64,000 nucleotides of DNA. Source: Berryella intestinalis (GTDB taxonomy: Bacteria; Actinomycetota; Coriobacteriia; Coriobacteriales; Eggerthellaceae). The stretch spans positions 1,736,001-1,800,000 of the forward strand of contig NZ_CP009302.1 in assembly GCF_000814825.1 (NCBI RefSeq), read 5' to 3'. The notes beneath the pieces were generated by a model. The model saw only the letters and a program-made list of their open reading frames with translations. It searched no databases and was not told the origin of the DNA. A program made the translations under genes and the position numbers. This document shows, piece by piece, positions 15,545 through 24,304 of this stretch. Position 1 is the stretch's first letter. Every line of letters begins with the position of its first letter.

Positions 15545-17026
15545 CTACCAGAACCATATGATGACGAACGCCAACGACAACGCATCCAGCGCAAGCACCG
15601 CGACCGCGAACAGATGGACCGGGGCCTCGCCTATCCGCCATCGCTTGAGGGAGAACAGCGAGGCGGCGCCCAGAAACACCGTGGGAATCAGGTAGCGGCC
15701 CTGAAAACCCCCGATCGGACCCGTCTCGCTGAGGTCGTCGAGCAGAAGCACCGTGAACAGTATGAGCTGCTCTGCGATGGCCAGAAGGAAAAACAGCAGC
15801 CTGTTGTGCCAGGGAAGCGACAGACGGCCGTCGAAGCTCGCCAGAAGCGCCACCGCCAGAACCGCAAGGTACGCGGCCCACGCAAGCGGGACGTGAGCGG
15901 CAGCCGGGTAGAGCGCGTCGCACGGCCAACCCAGGTTCTCGCCCGCGAACTGGCATATCGTCGGGATTCCGCGGTCTTGGACGGTTTCGGCGAACCGCTG
16001 GGCGAACACCGAGGGAGCCAGCCTGTGGGACGCCTCGTCCAGGATGCGCCCGTATCCGCTCGACAGAACGAACACGGCCGCGAACACGGCGAACCCCGCC
16101 ATGGCAAACGGAACCCCCCAGCGTATCCAGCGCCTCTTGATCTGGGGGAGCAGGACCAGCGCCGCAGCGGTGAGGGGAAGGTAGATGTACTTGCACAGAA
16201 ACACCAGCGAGAAGAAGAAGCCCAGCAGAGCCCACTGATGCCAGGGGATCCCTATGCGCCCCTCGGCGCGCAGTGCGATGACCTGCGCCAGGAAGCAGAG
16301 GATGGCGATGTTGCACAGGGCGTCGGCCGAGCACGACGCCTCCTGCTGCAACAGCATGGGATTCAGCAGGAACACCAGCGCGAACTGCTTTCCCGAGGGA
16401 AGGCGGCGGATGATCCACCACGCAGCCAGCGCGAACAGAGCCGCGTTCGACAGGCGCGCCAGGTAGATGAGCACGTAGGCGTTCAGCCCGAGGGCCTTGC
16501 CCGCCGACACCACCAGCGACGGGATCAGGTAGTTTACTTCCGAATAGGCCGCAACGGTGAAGTCCGTCTGCCTCAGCTGGGTGTAGTCGAAGGAAACGGC
16601 CAGCTCGCTGGCAAGCTGCTCGTAGTTTCCTATGAACGTGTAGACCTGATGCAGCTGGGCGGGAACGTTGAGGAACTCTTGACCCGCCCTGTTGTCGAAC
16701 AGGCGATGGATATGGGTGAATTCGTCGGGCACCGCGTAGGGCATCATGAAGAAGGCGAAGCCGCCCAGAAGGACGGGGGCCAGAACGAGGAACAGATGCT
16801 CGGGGCTGGCGCGGTGCCGGTCGAACAGGCGCACGAACAGCACCAGCGCCACTCCGGCGCATGCGACGGCCAGACCGGTCGCAAAGGTGAGCCACCCATC
16901 GCGGTAATGGGCGCACAGCGCGCCCAGCAGCGCGGCCTCGCCGACGATCACGAAGGCGAAATAGAAACCGAAAAGAGCGATGCGCTCGGCACGCGCGCCC
17001 CCTCCCGTTTGCAATCCTCCCGACAT
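15545..17026 (-). CDS. DUF2142 multi-pass membrane protein (GT-C-like)
   Basis: 493 residues, about 12 transmembrane helices. The motif PDEFTHIHR (100-108) in the first large outer loop is the hallmark of DUF2142 proteins, which resemble GT-C glycosyltransferases that use lipid-linked sugars. With the GT2/DUF2304 pair downstream it could add a side residue outside the membrane. ATG 17024-17026 is preferred to a GTG at 17036-17038 because GACGGGTGGC lies next to it. It is the first gene of the leftward glycan unit. Confidence 0.8.
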   Translation of the reverse strand: MSGGLQTGGGARAERIALFGFYFAFVIVGEAALLGALCAHYRDGWLTFATGLAVACAGVALVLFVRLFDRHRASPEHLFLVLAPVLLGGFAFFMMPYAVPDEFTHIHRLFDNRAGQEFLNVPAQLHQVYTFIGNYEQLASELAVSFDYTQLRQTDFTVAAYSEVNYLIPSLVVSAGKALGLNAYVLIYLARLSNAALFALAAWWIIRRLPSGKQFALVFLLNPMLLQQEASCSADALCNIAILCFLAQVIALRAEGRIGIPWHQWALLGFFFSLVFLCKYIYLPLTAAALVLLPQIKRRWIRWGVPFAMAGFAVFAAVFVLSSGYGRILDEASHRLAPSVFAQRFAETVQDRGIPTICQFAGENLGWPCDALYPAAAHVPLAWAAYLAVLAVALLASFDGRLSLPWHNRLLFFLLAIAEQLILFTVLLLDDLSETGPIGGFQGRYLIPTVFLGAASLFSLKRWRIGEAPVHLFAVAVLALDALSLAFVIIWFW

Positions 17027-17150
17027 GCCACCCGTCACTTGTCTATCCGTCGTCTTTCGATCCTCGATCGACTCCTACGCAAAAGACTTTACATGATACC
17101 ATTAATCGTGTTTTTATCCATTCCACCCCTTGAAACCGAGACCGCAAGCC

Positions 17151-18332
17151 ATGGACCGTCAACGCTGCATCTGCATGTTCTCCGCCCTGTACTCCCCGAA
17201 CGTGGGCGGCGTGGAGTCGTATACAGAGCACCTGGCGCGCACCCTGGTCGAACGCGGCGTGCGCGTGATCACGGTCACCTCGAACACCCACGGGCTCGAA
17301 GCCCGCACGTCGGAAGCGGGCCTTGACATCGTGCGGCTCCCCTGCCGCAACCTGCTGGGCGGCCGCTACCCCGTTCCCCTCAAAAACGCCGAATACCGCC
17401 GGCTCATGAACTGGATCGAACGTCAGGCCATCGACTGCGTGGTGGTGCACGCCCGGTTCTATCCGCATTCGCTGGAGGGACTGGCCCTCGCCGACAGGAT
17501 CGGCGCGAAAAGCATCGTGGTTGAGCATGGCTCGGCGCATCTGACCATGGGAAACGGGTTCATCGACCCGGCCGTGCGCGCGGTCGAGCACGCCATGGCC
17601 AAGCGCGTGGTCCGCTATCGGCCCGCATTCTTCGCCGTCTCCCGCAAAGCGAGCGCGTGGCTGGGCCATTTCGGTATCTCCTCGTCCGGAGAGCTTCCCA
17701 ACGCCATCGACGCCGACGCGTTCGCCTCGTGCGCGAGCGATCGCGATTTCCCATCCGAGCTGCATCTTGAGGACGGCGCCTTCATCGCGGCGTTCGCCGG
17801 AAGGCTGGTGCCCGAAAAAGGCGCGCTCGCGCTGGCCCGAGCGGTCTCCCTACTCGAAGGGACCGACGCGCCCCCCGTGCATGCCCTGATCGCAGGGGCG
17901 GGGCCCGAAAGCAGCGCGATCGATGCGCTTGGCTGCAAACGCGTTCATACGCTGGGAAAACTGTCGCGCGAAGACCTGGCTGCCCTGCTGACCCAAGCGG
18001 ATGCGATGGTCCTGCCCTCCCGCTCCGAAGGGTTCGCCACCGCTTTGCTCGAAGCCGCCGCCTGCAAGACGCCCGCGATCGTCACCGATGTGGGGGGCAC
18101 CGACGAGCTGATCCCCGATCGGAGCTTCGGCACCCTGTTGCAAGACGCCCGACCCGAAACGGTGGCGCAGGCGCTGAGGGACGCCGCGACCGACCGGGCG
18201 CTTACCGCCTCCCAGGGAGCTGCCGTCTATCGGCGCGCGAAAGACCGATGCTCGTGGGACGAAACCGCCCGATTGCTCCTGGATGCCGTATACGGCCCGT
18301 CCGGAAGCGGGATCGGTCGGCGGAATCAGTAG
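17151..18332 (+). CDS. GT4-type glycosyltransferase (divergent to the glycan operon)
   Basis: 393 residues. MFSALYSPNVGGVESYTEHLARTL is a GT4 N-terminus; FAGRLVPEKGALALARAVSLL opens the C-terminal domain, and LPSRSEGFATALLEAAACKTP holds the E-x7-E motif. ATG 17151-17153 is used; an in-frame TTG lies 21 nt earlier. It faces away from the DUF2142 gene across a 124-bp gap that must hold both promoters. Its stop codon overlaps the convergent hypD 3' end by 7 bp. Probably part of the same surface-glycan pathway. Confidence 0.87.
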   Translation: MDRQRCICMFSALYSPNVGGVESYTEHLARTLVERGVRVITVTSNTHGLEARTSEAGLDIVRLPCRNLLGGRYPVPLKNAEYRRLMNWIERQAIDCVVVHARFYPHSLEGLALADRIGAKSIVVEHGSAHLTMGNGFIDPAVRAVEHAMAKRVVRYRPAFFAVSRKASAWLGHFGISSSGELPNAIDADAFASCASDRDFPSELHLEDGAFIAAFAGRLVPEKGALALARAVSLLEGTDAPPVHALIAGAGPESSAIDALGCKRVHTLGKLSREDLAALLTQADAMVLPSRSEGFATALLEAAACKTPAIVTDVGGTDELIPDRSFGTLLQDARPETVAQALRDAATDRALTASQGAAVYRRAKDRCSWDETARLLLDAVYGPSGSGIGRRNQ

Positions 18333-19462
18333 TAGCGGAAGTACGCCGCGCAGCTGCCCTCGCTGGACACCATGCAGGGCCCCACGGGGTTTTCCGGCGT
18401 GCAGACCCTCCTGAACAAGGGGCACTCGTCGGGGCGCATGATGCCGCGCAGGATATCGCCGCAGCGGCACCCCTTCGGCTCACGCGTCTGCTCGACCTGG
18501 GGGCGCAGCTTCGATACGGCGTCGAACCCCGCGTAGCGCTCGCGCAGCCGGTACCCCGACCCCTCGATGGGTCCCAGACCGCGCCACGTCGCCGTGCACG
18601 TGTCGAACACCTCGTCGATGGCCGCCTTCGCCACGGGGTTGCCCTCGGGCATGACGCCGCGCGCGTACGCGATCTCGATCGCCGCGCGGCCTTCGTGCAG
18701 CTGGCGCATGATCATGGCGATGCCCTGGAGCATATCAACCGGCTCGAAACCGGTGATGACCCCGGGGATGCCGTATTTCTCGGCCAGGAACCGGTACGGC
18801 TCGGCACCGATGATGGTGCTCACGTGGCCAGGGAGGATGAGGGCCGACACCTTGAGCTTCGGGTCGGCGATGATCGCCTCGATAGCGCCCGGCATATTCT
18901 TATGGGCTGCGAATACGCTGAAGTTTTCCAGCCCCTCCTCAAGCGCCCGCTTAACGGCGATGGCCACCAGGGGCGTGGTCGTTTCGAACCCGACGCCCAC
19001 GAACACCACCTCGCGACCCGGATTGTCCTGCGCGATTCTGAGGGCGTCGAGCGGCGAGTACACGATTCGGATGTCGCGCCCGTCGGCCTGCTCTTTCAGC
19101 AGGCTGGACGTAGATCCGGGAACGCGAGTCATATCGCCGAACGTGGCGATGATGACCTCGGGAACGCGCGCGAGGGCGATGACGGTGTCGATGTCGCTGT
19201 TCGATGTGACGCACACCGGGCAGCCCGGCCCCGATGCGAGGCGCACCCCCGCGGGCATCAGGTCGCGGATGCCGCTGCGCGCGATGGATACCGTGTGCGT
19301 CCCGCACACTTCCATAAGCACCGCTTCACCAGGGGAAAAGGCTGCGATCGCGTCGAGCATCCTGCGAGCAAGCACGGGGTCCTTGAAACGCGCGAGCTCC
19401 TCTTCCATGCGCGCGGCGCCCTTCTCGGAAGCGCCGGCTCCCCGATCGGCCGAGCGCTCCAT
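18326..19462 (-). CDS. hypD: [NiFe]-hydrogenase maturation protein HypD
   Basis: 378 residues. It holds the [4Fe-4S] and thiol motifs of the family: MEVCGTHTVSIARSGIRDLMP, SGPGCPVCVT, GFETTTP, and a C-terminal cysteine-rich part (KGCRCGDIL, GPCMVSSEGSCAAYFRY). With HypC it carries the Fe(CN)2CO unit during active-site assembly in the cytosol. The start ATG 19460-19462 shares its A with the hypC TGA (TGATG), so translation is coupled. An open frame continues upstream through hypC but is out of phase and not protein-like. hypE, hypA and hypB are not in the window. Confidence 0.96.
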   Translation of the reverse strand: MERSADRGAGASEKGAARMEEELARFKDPVLARRMLDAIAAFSPGEAVLMEVCGTHTVSIARSGIRDLMPAGVRLASGPGCPVCVTSNSDIDTVIALARVPEVIIATFGDMTRVPGSTSSLLKEQADGRDIRIVYSPLDALRIAQDNPGREVVFVGVGFETTTPLVAIAVKRALEEGLENFSVFAAHKNMPGAIEAIIADPKLKVSALILPGHVSTIIGAEPYRFLAEKYGIPGVITGFEPVDMLQGIAMIMRQLHEGRAAIEIAYARGVMPEGNPVAKAAIDEVFDTCTATWRGLGPIEGSGYRLRERYAGFDAVSKLRPQVEQTREPKGCRCGDILRGIMRPDECPLFRRVCTPENPVGPCMVSSEGSCAAYFRYY

Positions 19463-19719
19463 CAGCGGACCGCCGCCTGGGAGCTGGCCTCGAAATCGTC
19501 GACCAGCTCGGACATCTCGTCGATGAGGGCTAGCGTCTCCTTCGCGTAGGCCTCGCCCACCACCTCGATGGAAAAGCCCGCGTGGACCAGCACGTAGTCG
19601 CCCAGGCCCGCCTGGGGGGTGAGGTCGATGGAGATGTCGCGCGTCGTGCCCATGATGGACACCTCGGCCATGTTGTTTTCTTTCAGCTCGGTGATACGAG
19701 CGGGAATCGCTAGGCACAT
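19462..19719 (-). CDS. hypC: Hydrogenase assembly chaperone HypC
   Basis: 85 residues starting MCLAIPARI, with the essential Cys2 that binds the Fe(CN)2CO unit and later the hydrogenase large subunit precursor. GDYVLVHAGFSIEVV is also characteristic. AGAGGG precedes the start. It lies 82 nt after the hypF stop and is coupled to hypD. Confidence 0.96.
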   Translation of the reverse strand: MCLAIPARITELKENNMAEVSIMGTTRDISIDLTPQAGLGDYVLVHAGFSIEVVGEAYAKETLALIDEMSELVDDFEASSQAAVR

Positions 19720-19801
19720 ACCCAAACCCTCTTTCCGGTCGATTCCAGAATAGCCCCTCTCGCCGCAGCGCACCCCGCGCTTCCGGCCCGTTTGCACGGT
19801 A

Positions 19802-22291
19802 CTAACACACGGCCGATGCTACCACCGCCTGGCCGAAGGATATGCATCCGTCATTCGGAGGTAACTCGGCGTTGATGGCAACGGTGAACCCCGCCGCTCC
19901 CAGCTCTTCAAGCCCGCGCTCGACCAGGTAGCGGTTCATGAACACCCCGCCCGACAGCGCAACGGTCGAGATCCCGTACACACCCCGCACCAGCTCGGCG
20001 ACGTCCACCATCGCGCGCACGAAGGCGGCGTGGAACCTCAGAGAGACGGTCTGGACGGACACCCCCGCCTCGAGGTCGTCCAGCAGCGCCGAGAACGTCG
20101 GGCTCGCGTCGAGCAGAACCGCCGAGGTGTCGTGGGCGGTGCTGTCGGGAAGCGCGGCGTTCTTCGTGATGGCGATACGGTAGCGCTCGTCGTCTTCGAC
20201 GCGGGACTCACCGCAGCGCGCGGCGTCGAACAGGATGGCGGCCTCCCCTTCGTAGGTGGGATGGGCGCACACCCCCGCAAGCGCGGCAGCCGCATCGAAC
20301 AGCCTGCCCACCGACGAGGTGGAAGGCGCGTTCAGCCCCCGCTCGATCATCTGGTCGCATACCGCGGCCTGATCCCCCAGCTCGTCGAGGACGCGCCGAG
20401 CCGCCGGGTGGTCCAGCAGGTCGAACGCCCATAAAACGCCGTAGGCCATGCGCAACGGGTTCTCGATGGCAGCCGCACCCCCCGGCATCGGGACGTACGA
20501 GAAGTTCGCGAAGCGCTCGTAGTCGGAACGGTTGGCCAGCAGCACCTCGCCGCCCCACAGGGCCCCGTCGGCGCCGTACCCGGTTCCGTCGAACGCGATG
20601 CCGCACACCGCGCCGTCGATGCCGTGCTCCCCTATCACCGAGGCGATGTGAGCGTGGTGATGCTGTACCTCGATCACGGGAATATCCTGTTCGCGCGCCC
20701 ATTTCGCCGTAAGGTACTCGGGATGGGCATCGCATGCCGCGACGGTCGGGCTCAGTTCGAACAGGCTTTCGTAGCGCAGCTTCGCCTCGAACCAGGCATC
20801 GTAGGTCTCGACGTTTTCGACGTCGCCGATATGCTGGGACACGAACACTTCGGGGATGCGCGTGAGGGCCAGCGTCGATTTCTGCTCGGACCCGCAGGCC
20901 AGGATGCAGGGGGCGCCGCCCCCGCGCGCATCGGAGCCAAAGCCCGTTTCGGCCTCCCCCCGCTCGCCCGCAGGCGCAGGGGCCCCTTCGCCTTCGGCCG
21001 CAGGGGCGCTTGCCGCATCGCCGGGGAACTCGAGCCGCAGGGGTGCCGGCGCGAACCCGCGGGCGCGGCGGAAGAACTGAACCGCCCGGTTGGGCTCGCC
21101 CGCGGCATCCGTGCCGGGAACGCTCAGAACGCGCACGACCGAATCGTCGTAGCGCGACTCGATGGCCCGGTCGTTTCCCAGGATGGCATCGGCGATGCGG
21201 GACAGCGCAACGCGAGCCGCCCCATCGTCGGTGACGATGGGGTCGTCGTGGACGTTGCCCGAAGTCATGACCAGCATGCGCTTTCCCGTCGCCTCGGCGA
21301 AGTCGTGGATGAGCAGGTGCTGGACCGGAGTGGCGGGCATCATAACGCCCAGATCGGGCAGGCCGTCGGCCAACCCCGCCGCCAAGCGGGCGTCCGCCCG
21401 CTTGCGCAGAAGCACGATGGGGCGCGCCGGCGACTCGAGGAGAGCCGCCTCGGAGCCGTCCACCTCGCACGAGGCGCGGGCGTCCTCGACCGTGGCCACC
21501 ATCACCGCAAACGCCTTACCGTCGCGCTTCTTACGCGCCCTCAGCTTGGCCAGCGCCTCCTCGCTGGATGCATCGCACACCAAGTGGAAGCCGCCCAGGC
21601 CCTTCACCGCGACGATGCCGTCGGCCGACAGGACCCGCACCGCCTCGGAGAAGATGCGGTCGCTCGATTCGCGCGTCGCGCCCCACGTCACCTCGCCCGC
21701 CGTGCCGTCGACCACCTCGCACCAGCTGATATGGGGCCCGCATTCGAAGCAGGCGTCCGGCTGCGCATGGAAGCGCCTGTCAAGCGGGTCGGCGTACTCC
21801 TTCGCGCATCGGGGGCACATCGGGAAGTCGGCCATCGAGGTCTTCGGGCGATCGTAGGGAAGCCCGTTGATGATGGTGAAGCGCGGCCCGCAGTTCGTGC
21901 AGTTGATGAACGGGTAGCGGTACCGCCGGTTGTCGGGATCGAACAGCTCGCGCCGACAGTCTTCGCAGGTCGCCAGATCGGGAGATACCAGCGTGGTCGC
22001 TTCGGCGGCCCCGTCGTCGGAGAATCTGATCTCGAACTCGGTGAAGCCCTCCAGCACGGCATCGCGCATCTTGATGCGCTCGACCTTGGCGGCCGCAGGG
22101 GCGTTGTCGGCTATCTCCATGACGAAGCCGTCGAGATGCTCCCGCTCCCCTTCGGCATGGATGGTCACCCCGTCGACGGCGTTCAGCACCCATCCGTTGA
22201 TCAGGTAGCGCTTGGCCAAGCGGTAGACGAAGGGGCGGAAACCGACCCCCTGGACGACGCCTTTCACCTGAATGTCGAGAGCTTCGATCAT
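19802..22291 (-). CDS. hypF: Carbamoyltransferase HypF (cyanide-ligand synthesis)
   Basis: 829 residues. Domains in order: acylphosphatase (about 1-90, VVQGVGFRPFVYRLA), two zinc fingers with paired cysteines (about 105-190), YrdC-like (about 205-400) and Kae1/TobZ-like carbamoyltransferase (about 465-829, EVQHHHAH and GIAFDGTGYG). It makes the thiocarboxamide on HypE that becomes CN. The start has a perfect TTAGGAGG site. A low-complexity Ala/Gly/Glu/Pro insert of about 40 residues (roughly 421-460) lies in the YrdC-Kae1 linker, longer than usual. A terminator-like hairpin ends about 10 nt before the ribosome site. Confidence 0.96.
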   Translation of the reverse strand: MIEALDIQVKGVVQGVGFRPFVYRLAKRYLINGWVLNAVDGVTIHAEGEREHLDGFVMEIADNAPAAAKVERIKMRDAVLEGFTEFEIRFSDDGAAEATTLVSPDLATCEDCRRELFDPDNRRYRYPFINCTNCGPRFTIINGLPYDRPKTSMADFPMCPRCAKEYADPLDRRFHAQPDACFECGPHISWCEVVDGTAGEVTWGATRESSDRIFSEAVRVLSADGIVAVKGLGGFHLVCDASSEEALAKLRARKKRDGKAFAVMVATVEDARASCEVDGSEAALLESPARPIVLLRKRADARLAAGLADGLPDLGVMMPATPVQHLLIHDFAEATGKRMLVMTSGNVHDDPIVTDDGAARVALSRIADAILGNDRAIESRYDDSVVRVLSVPGTDAAGEPNRAVQFFRRARGFAPAPLRLEFPGDAASAPAAEGEGAPAPAGERGEAETGFGSDARGGGAPCILACGSEQKSTLALTRIPEVFVSQHIGDVENVETYDAWFEAKLRYESLFELSPTVAACDAHPEYLTAKWAREQDIPVIEVQHHHAHIASVIGEHGIDGAVCGIAFDGTGYGADGALWGGEVLLANRSDYERFANFSYVPMPGGAAAIENPLRMAYGVLWAFDLLDHPAARRVLDELGDQAAVCDQMIERGLNAPSTSSVGRLFDAAAALAGVCAHPTYEGEAAILFDAARCGESRVEDDERYRIAITKNAALPDSTAHDTSAVLLDASPTFSALLDDLEAGVSVQTVSLRFHAAFVRAMVDVAELVRGVYGISTVALSGGVFMNRYLVERGLEELGAAGFTVAINAELPPNDGCISFGQAVVASAVC

Positions 22292-22301
22292 AGCAACCTC
22301 C

Positions 22302-22340
22302 TAAAACAGACGATCCCTCCCGCGTTCGCAGGAAGGATCG
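22302..22340 (-). terminator. Strong terminator-like hairpin between pgi and hypF
   Basis: On the minus strand CGATCCTTCCTGCG pairs with CGCGGGAGGGATCG (14 pairs, two of them G-T) around an AA loop, followed by TCTGTTTTAG. It is 65 bp past the pgi stop, so it can serve as the pgi terminator. It ends only 11-20 nt before the hypF start, leaving no room for a separate hypF promoter downstream of it. Confidence 0.75.
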
Positions 22341-22404
22341 CTTCGACATCCGAACCGACAGCGAACCGCGCCACGCGCCCCGGATCCGCCGCTCTCCGCA
22401 GCCC

Positions 22405-24129
22405 TTAAGCCTCCCGCAGCTCCCGGATCTCCCTCACCACCGACGTCACCTCGGCGGCCAGCGCGCGCAGCGTGACGCCGGAGTTATCGGGAAGATGCAG
22501 GTGCACCACGCGCCGATCGCGCGAGGAAAGCGTCACGAAATCGCCCACTGCCTGGGCTTTGGCGAGCGCCCCCAAACTCGGGGCCACCGTGTCGCGCAAG
22601 GGAATGTCTTTCAGCTCGTCGGCGGAAAGGATGAGGAACACCCCGTCGTTGCGGCCGCCCTTCTGCAGCTGGCCCGTCGAATGCAGGTAGCGCGGGCCCA
22701 CCTCCAGGCACGACACCACGCCGAACCCCTCGGCGACGCCGTGGCGGACGACCTCGAGCGCCTCTCGGCGACCCTCGCCCGTGAACGGCAGAAACGCGTT
22801 CAGCGCGAAGAAATCCCCCGGCTCGATCGACCCCAACAGGGTGCGCAGCGATTCGCGGATCGTGCCCGGGCCCGCAAGGCGGGACCCAACGCGCACCTCG
22901 GCCTCACCCATGTCCCACGCGCCGATGAAGTGCTCGACGAAGTCGGGAGCCGGCTCGCCGTTCTCGAGGATGTTCAGGACCTCCGACTTGGCCGAAGCCA
23001 CGTCGGGCTGGTCGAACGGGCAGACCTTCATGAGGTACCCGCACATGGCGATGGCGTACTCCCACACCACGAAGTGCTCGGCCAGCTCTTCGACCGACTC
23101 GATGCGGTAGTTCATGCGCGGGATGGTGGGGTCGACGTACGAGAGGCTCATCTCGAAGTTGCGCATCTCGTCCCACGAATCGTTCTTGGTCTGGTACATC
23201 ACCACGCTGCGGTCGCCCGGATCCGACGACAGCAGAAGCGAGTCGACCTCGATGTTGGGAAGGATTCCCTGGCCCTCCTTGCCCAGGCTCTCGGCCACCA
23301 GCTGCTCGATCCACAGGCCCAGAACGCGGCCGCGCTTCTGCGTGAGCACCGAGAACTTGTTGCGGCCCTTCAGGTAGTTGTCGTACAGAAACGATGCCAG
23401 CCCGATGGCCGGGTTGTCGATGGAGTCCTCGCTGCAGGCGCGCTCCGCCTCGAGGGCACAGGCCATCATGTGCTCGATGTCGATTCCCACGAGCGCGGCG
23501 GGCAGAAGGCCGAACACCGACAGGGCCGAATAGCGGCCCCCCACCGTGGGTTCGCCGGAAAACACCGCGCGCCAGCCCTCTTCGCGGGCCTGGCGCTCCA
23601 GCTCGGACCCCGGGTCGGTGATAGCCACCAGATGGCGGCGCATCTCCTCTTCGGTCAGGGTCTTGCAAAACGCCTCGCGCACCGCCGCCAGCATCAGGCG
23701 GGGCTCGACGGTCCCGCCGCTTTTCGACGAGATGACCACCATCGTGGTCTTCGGATCCACGATGGCAAGAACCTCGCGCAGGCGCACCGGGGAGTCTGAG
23801 TCCAGCGTGCGGAAGCGGATGTCGGACGAATCCACCTTGTTGTACTTCGTGATGGTCATCGAAGCCTGGGTCGACCCGCCCTGGCCGATGAGGACCACGT
23901 CGGTCATCCCGGCCTCAACGGCCTCGCGGGCGAATGCGCGGATATCGGCGAACGGGCACGGGGGGTTGCTGGCCAGGTCGGTCCAGCCCATGTAGTTGCG
24001 AGCGCATTCCAGCGCCTCGTCGGAGAAGTCGTACACCGAGGCGTCCTTGGCGTGGATACGGCTCGCGATATGCTCTTTCACCAGGGTCTTGCCCGATGGG
24101 TACAGTTTTTCCATTTCCACGGAAATCAT
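22405..24129 (-). CDS. pgi: Glucose-6-phosphate isomerase
   Basis: 574 residues. GQGGSTQASMTI, VISSKSGGTVEPRLM, DPGSELERQAREEGWRAVFSGEPTVGGRYSALSVFGLLPAALVG-type phosphosugar-binding motifs and a late DNSGVTLRALAAEV mark the phosphoglucose isomerase superfamily. The closest pattern is the isomerase half of actinobacterial transaldolase/isomerase fusions, here without the transaldolase part. It interconverts glucose-6-P and fructose-6-P in the cytosol. ATG 24127-24129 is used; ATG five codons later is possible. Followed by the hairpin at 22302-22340. Confidence 0.88.
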   Translation of the reverse strand: MISVEMEKLYPSGKTLVKEHIASRIHAKDASVYDFSDEALECARNYMGWTDLASNPPCPFADIRAFAREAVEAGMTDVVLIGQGGSTQASMTITKYNKVDSSDIRFRTLDSDSPVRLREVLAIVDPKTTMVVISSKSGGTVEPRLMLAAVREAFCKTLTEEEMRRHLVAITDPGSELERQAREEGWRAVFSGEPTVGGRYSALSVFGLLPAALVGIDIEHMMACALEAERACSEDSIDNPAIGLASFLYDNYLKGRNKFSVLTQKRGRVLGLWIEQLVAESLGKEGQGILPNIEVDSLLLSSDPGDRSVVMYQTKNDSWDEMRNFEMSLSYVDPTIPRMNYRIESVEELAEHFVVWEYAIAMCGYLMKVCPFDQPDVASAKSEVLNILENGEPAPDFVEHFIGAWDMGEAEVRVGSRLAGPGTIRESLRTLLGSIEPGDFFALNAFLPFTGEGRREALEVVRHGVAEGFGVVSCLEVGPRYLHSTGQLQKGGRNDGVFLILSADELKDIPLRDTVAPSLGALAKAQAVGDFVTLSSRDRRVVHLHLPDNSGVTLRALAAEVTSVVREIRELREA

Positions 24130-24253
24130 CTGAGGAAATCCTCTCGTCCGTTTGAGGAACGCGTAAATGCAGATACGTGTGCCATTTTACCAAAACGCCG
24201 ACAGGCCGATTCCCACGGCCCGGACGGCGCCCCCAACGCCATCCTCCAAACAG

Positions 24254-24283
24254 AAGGCCCCAAGCACCGCTGCTTGGGGCCTT
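24254..24283 (-). terminator. Intrinsic terminator of the LytTR regulator gene
   Basis: Perfect 13-bp stem AAGGCCCCAAGCA / TGCTTGGGGCCTT with a 4-base loop, 21 bp after the regulator's stop. On the minus strand it is followed by CTGTTTGG, a moderate T-rich tail. Confidence 0.8.
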
Positions 24284-24304
24284 CCCTCGTACACGAAGCG
24301 TCCG

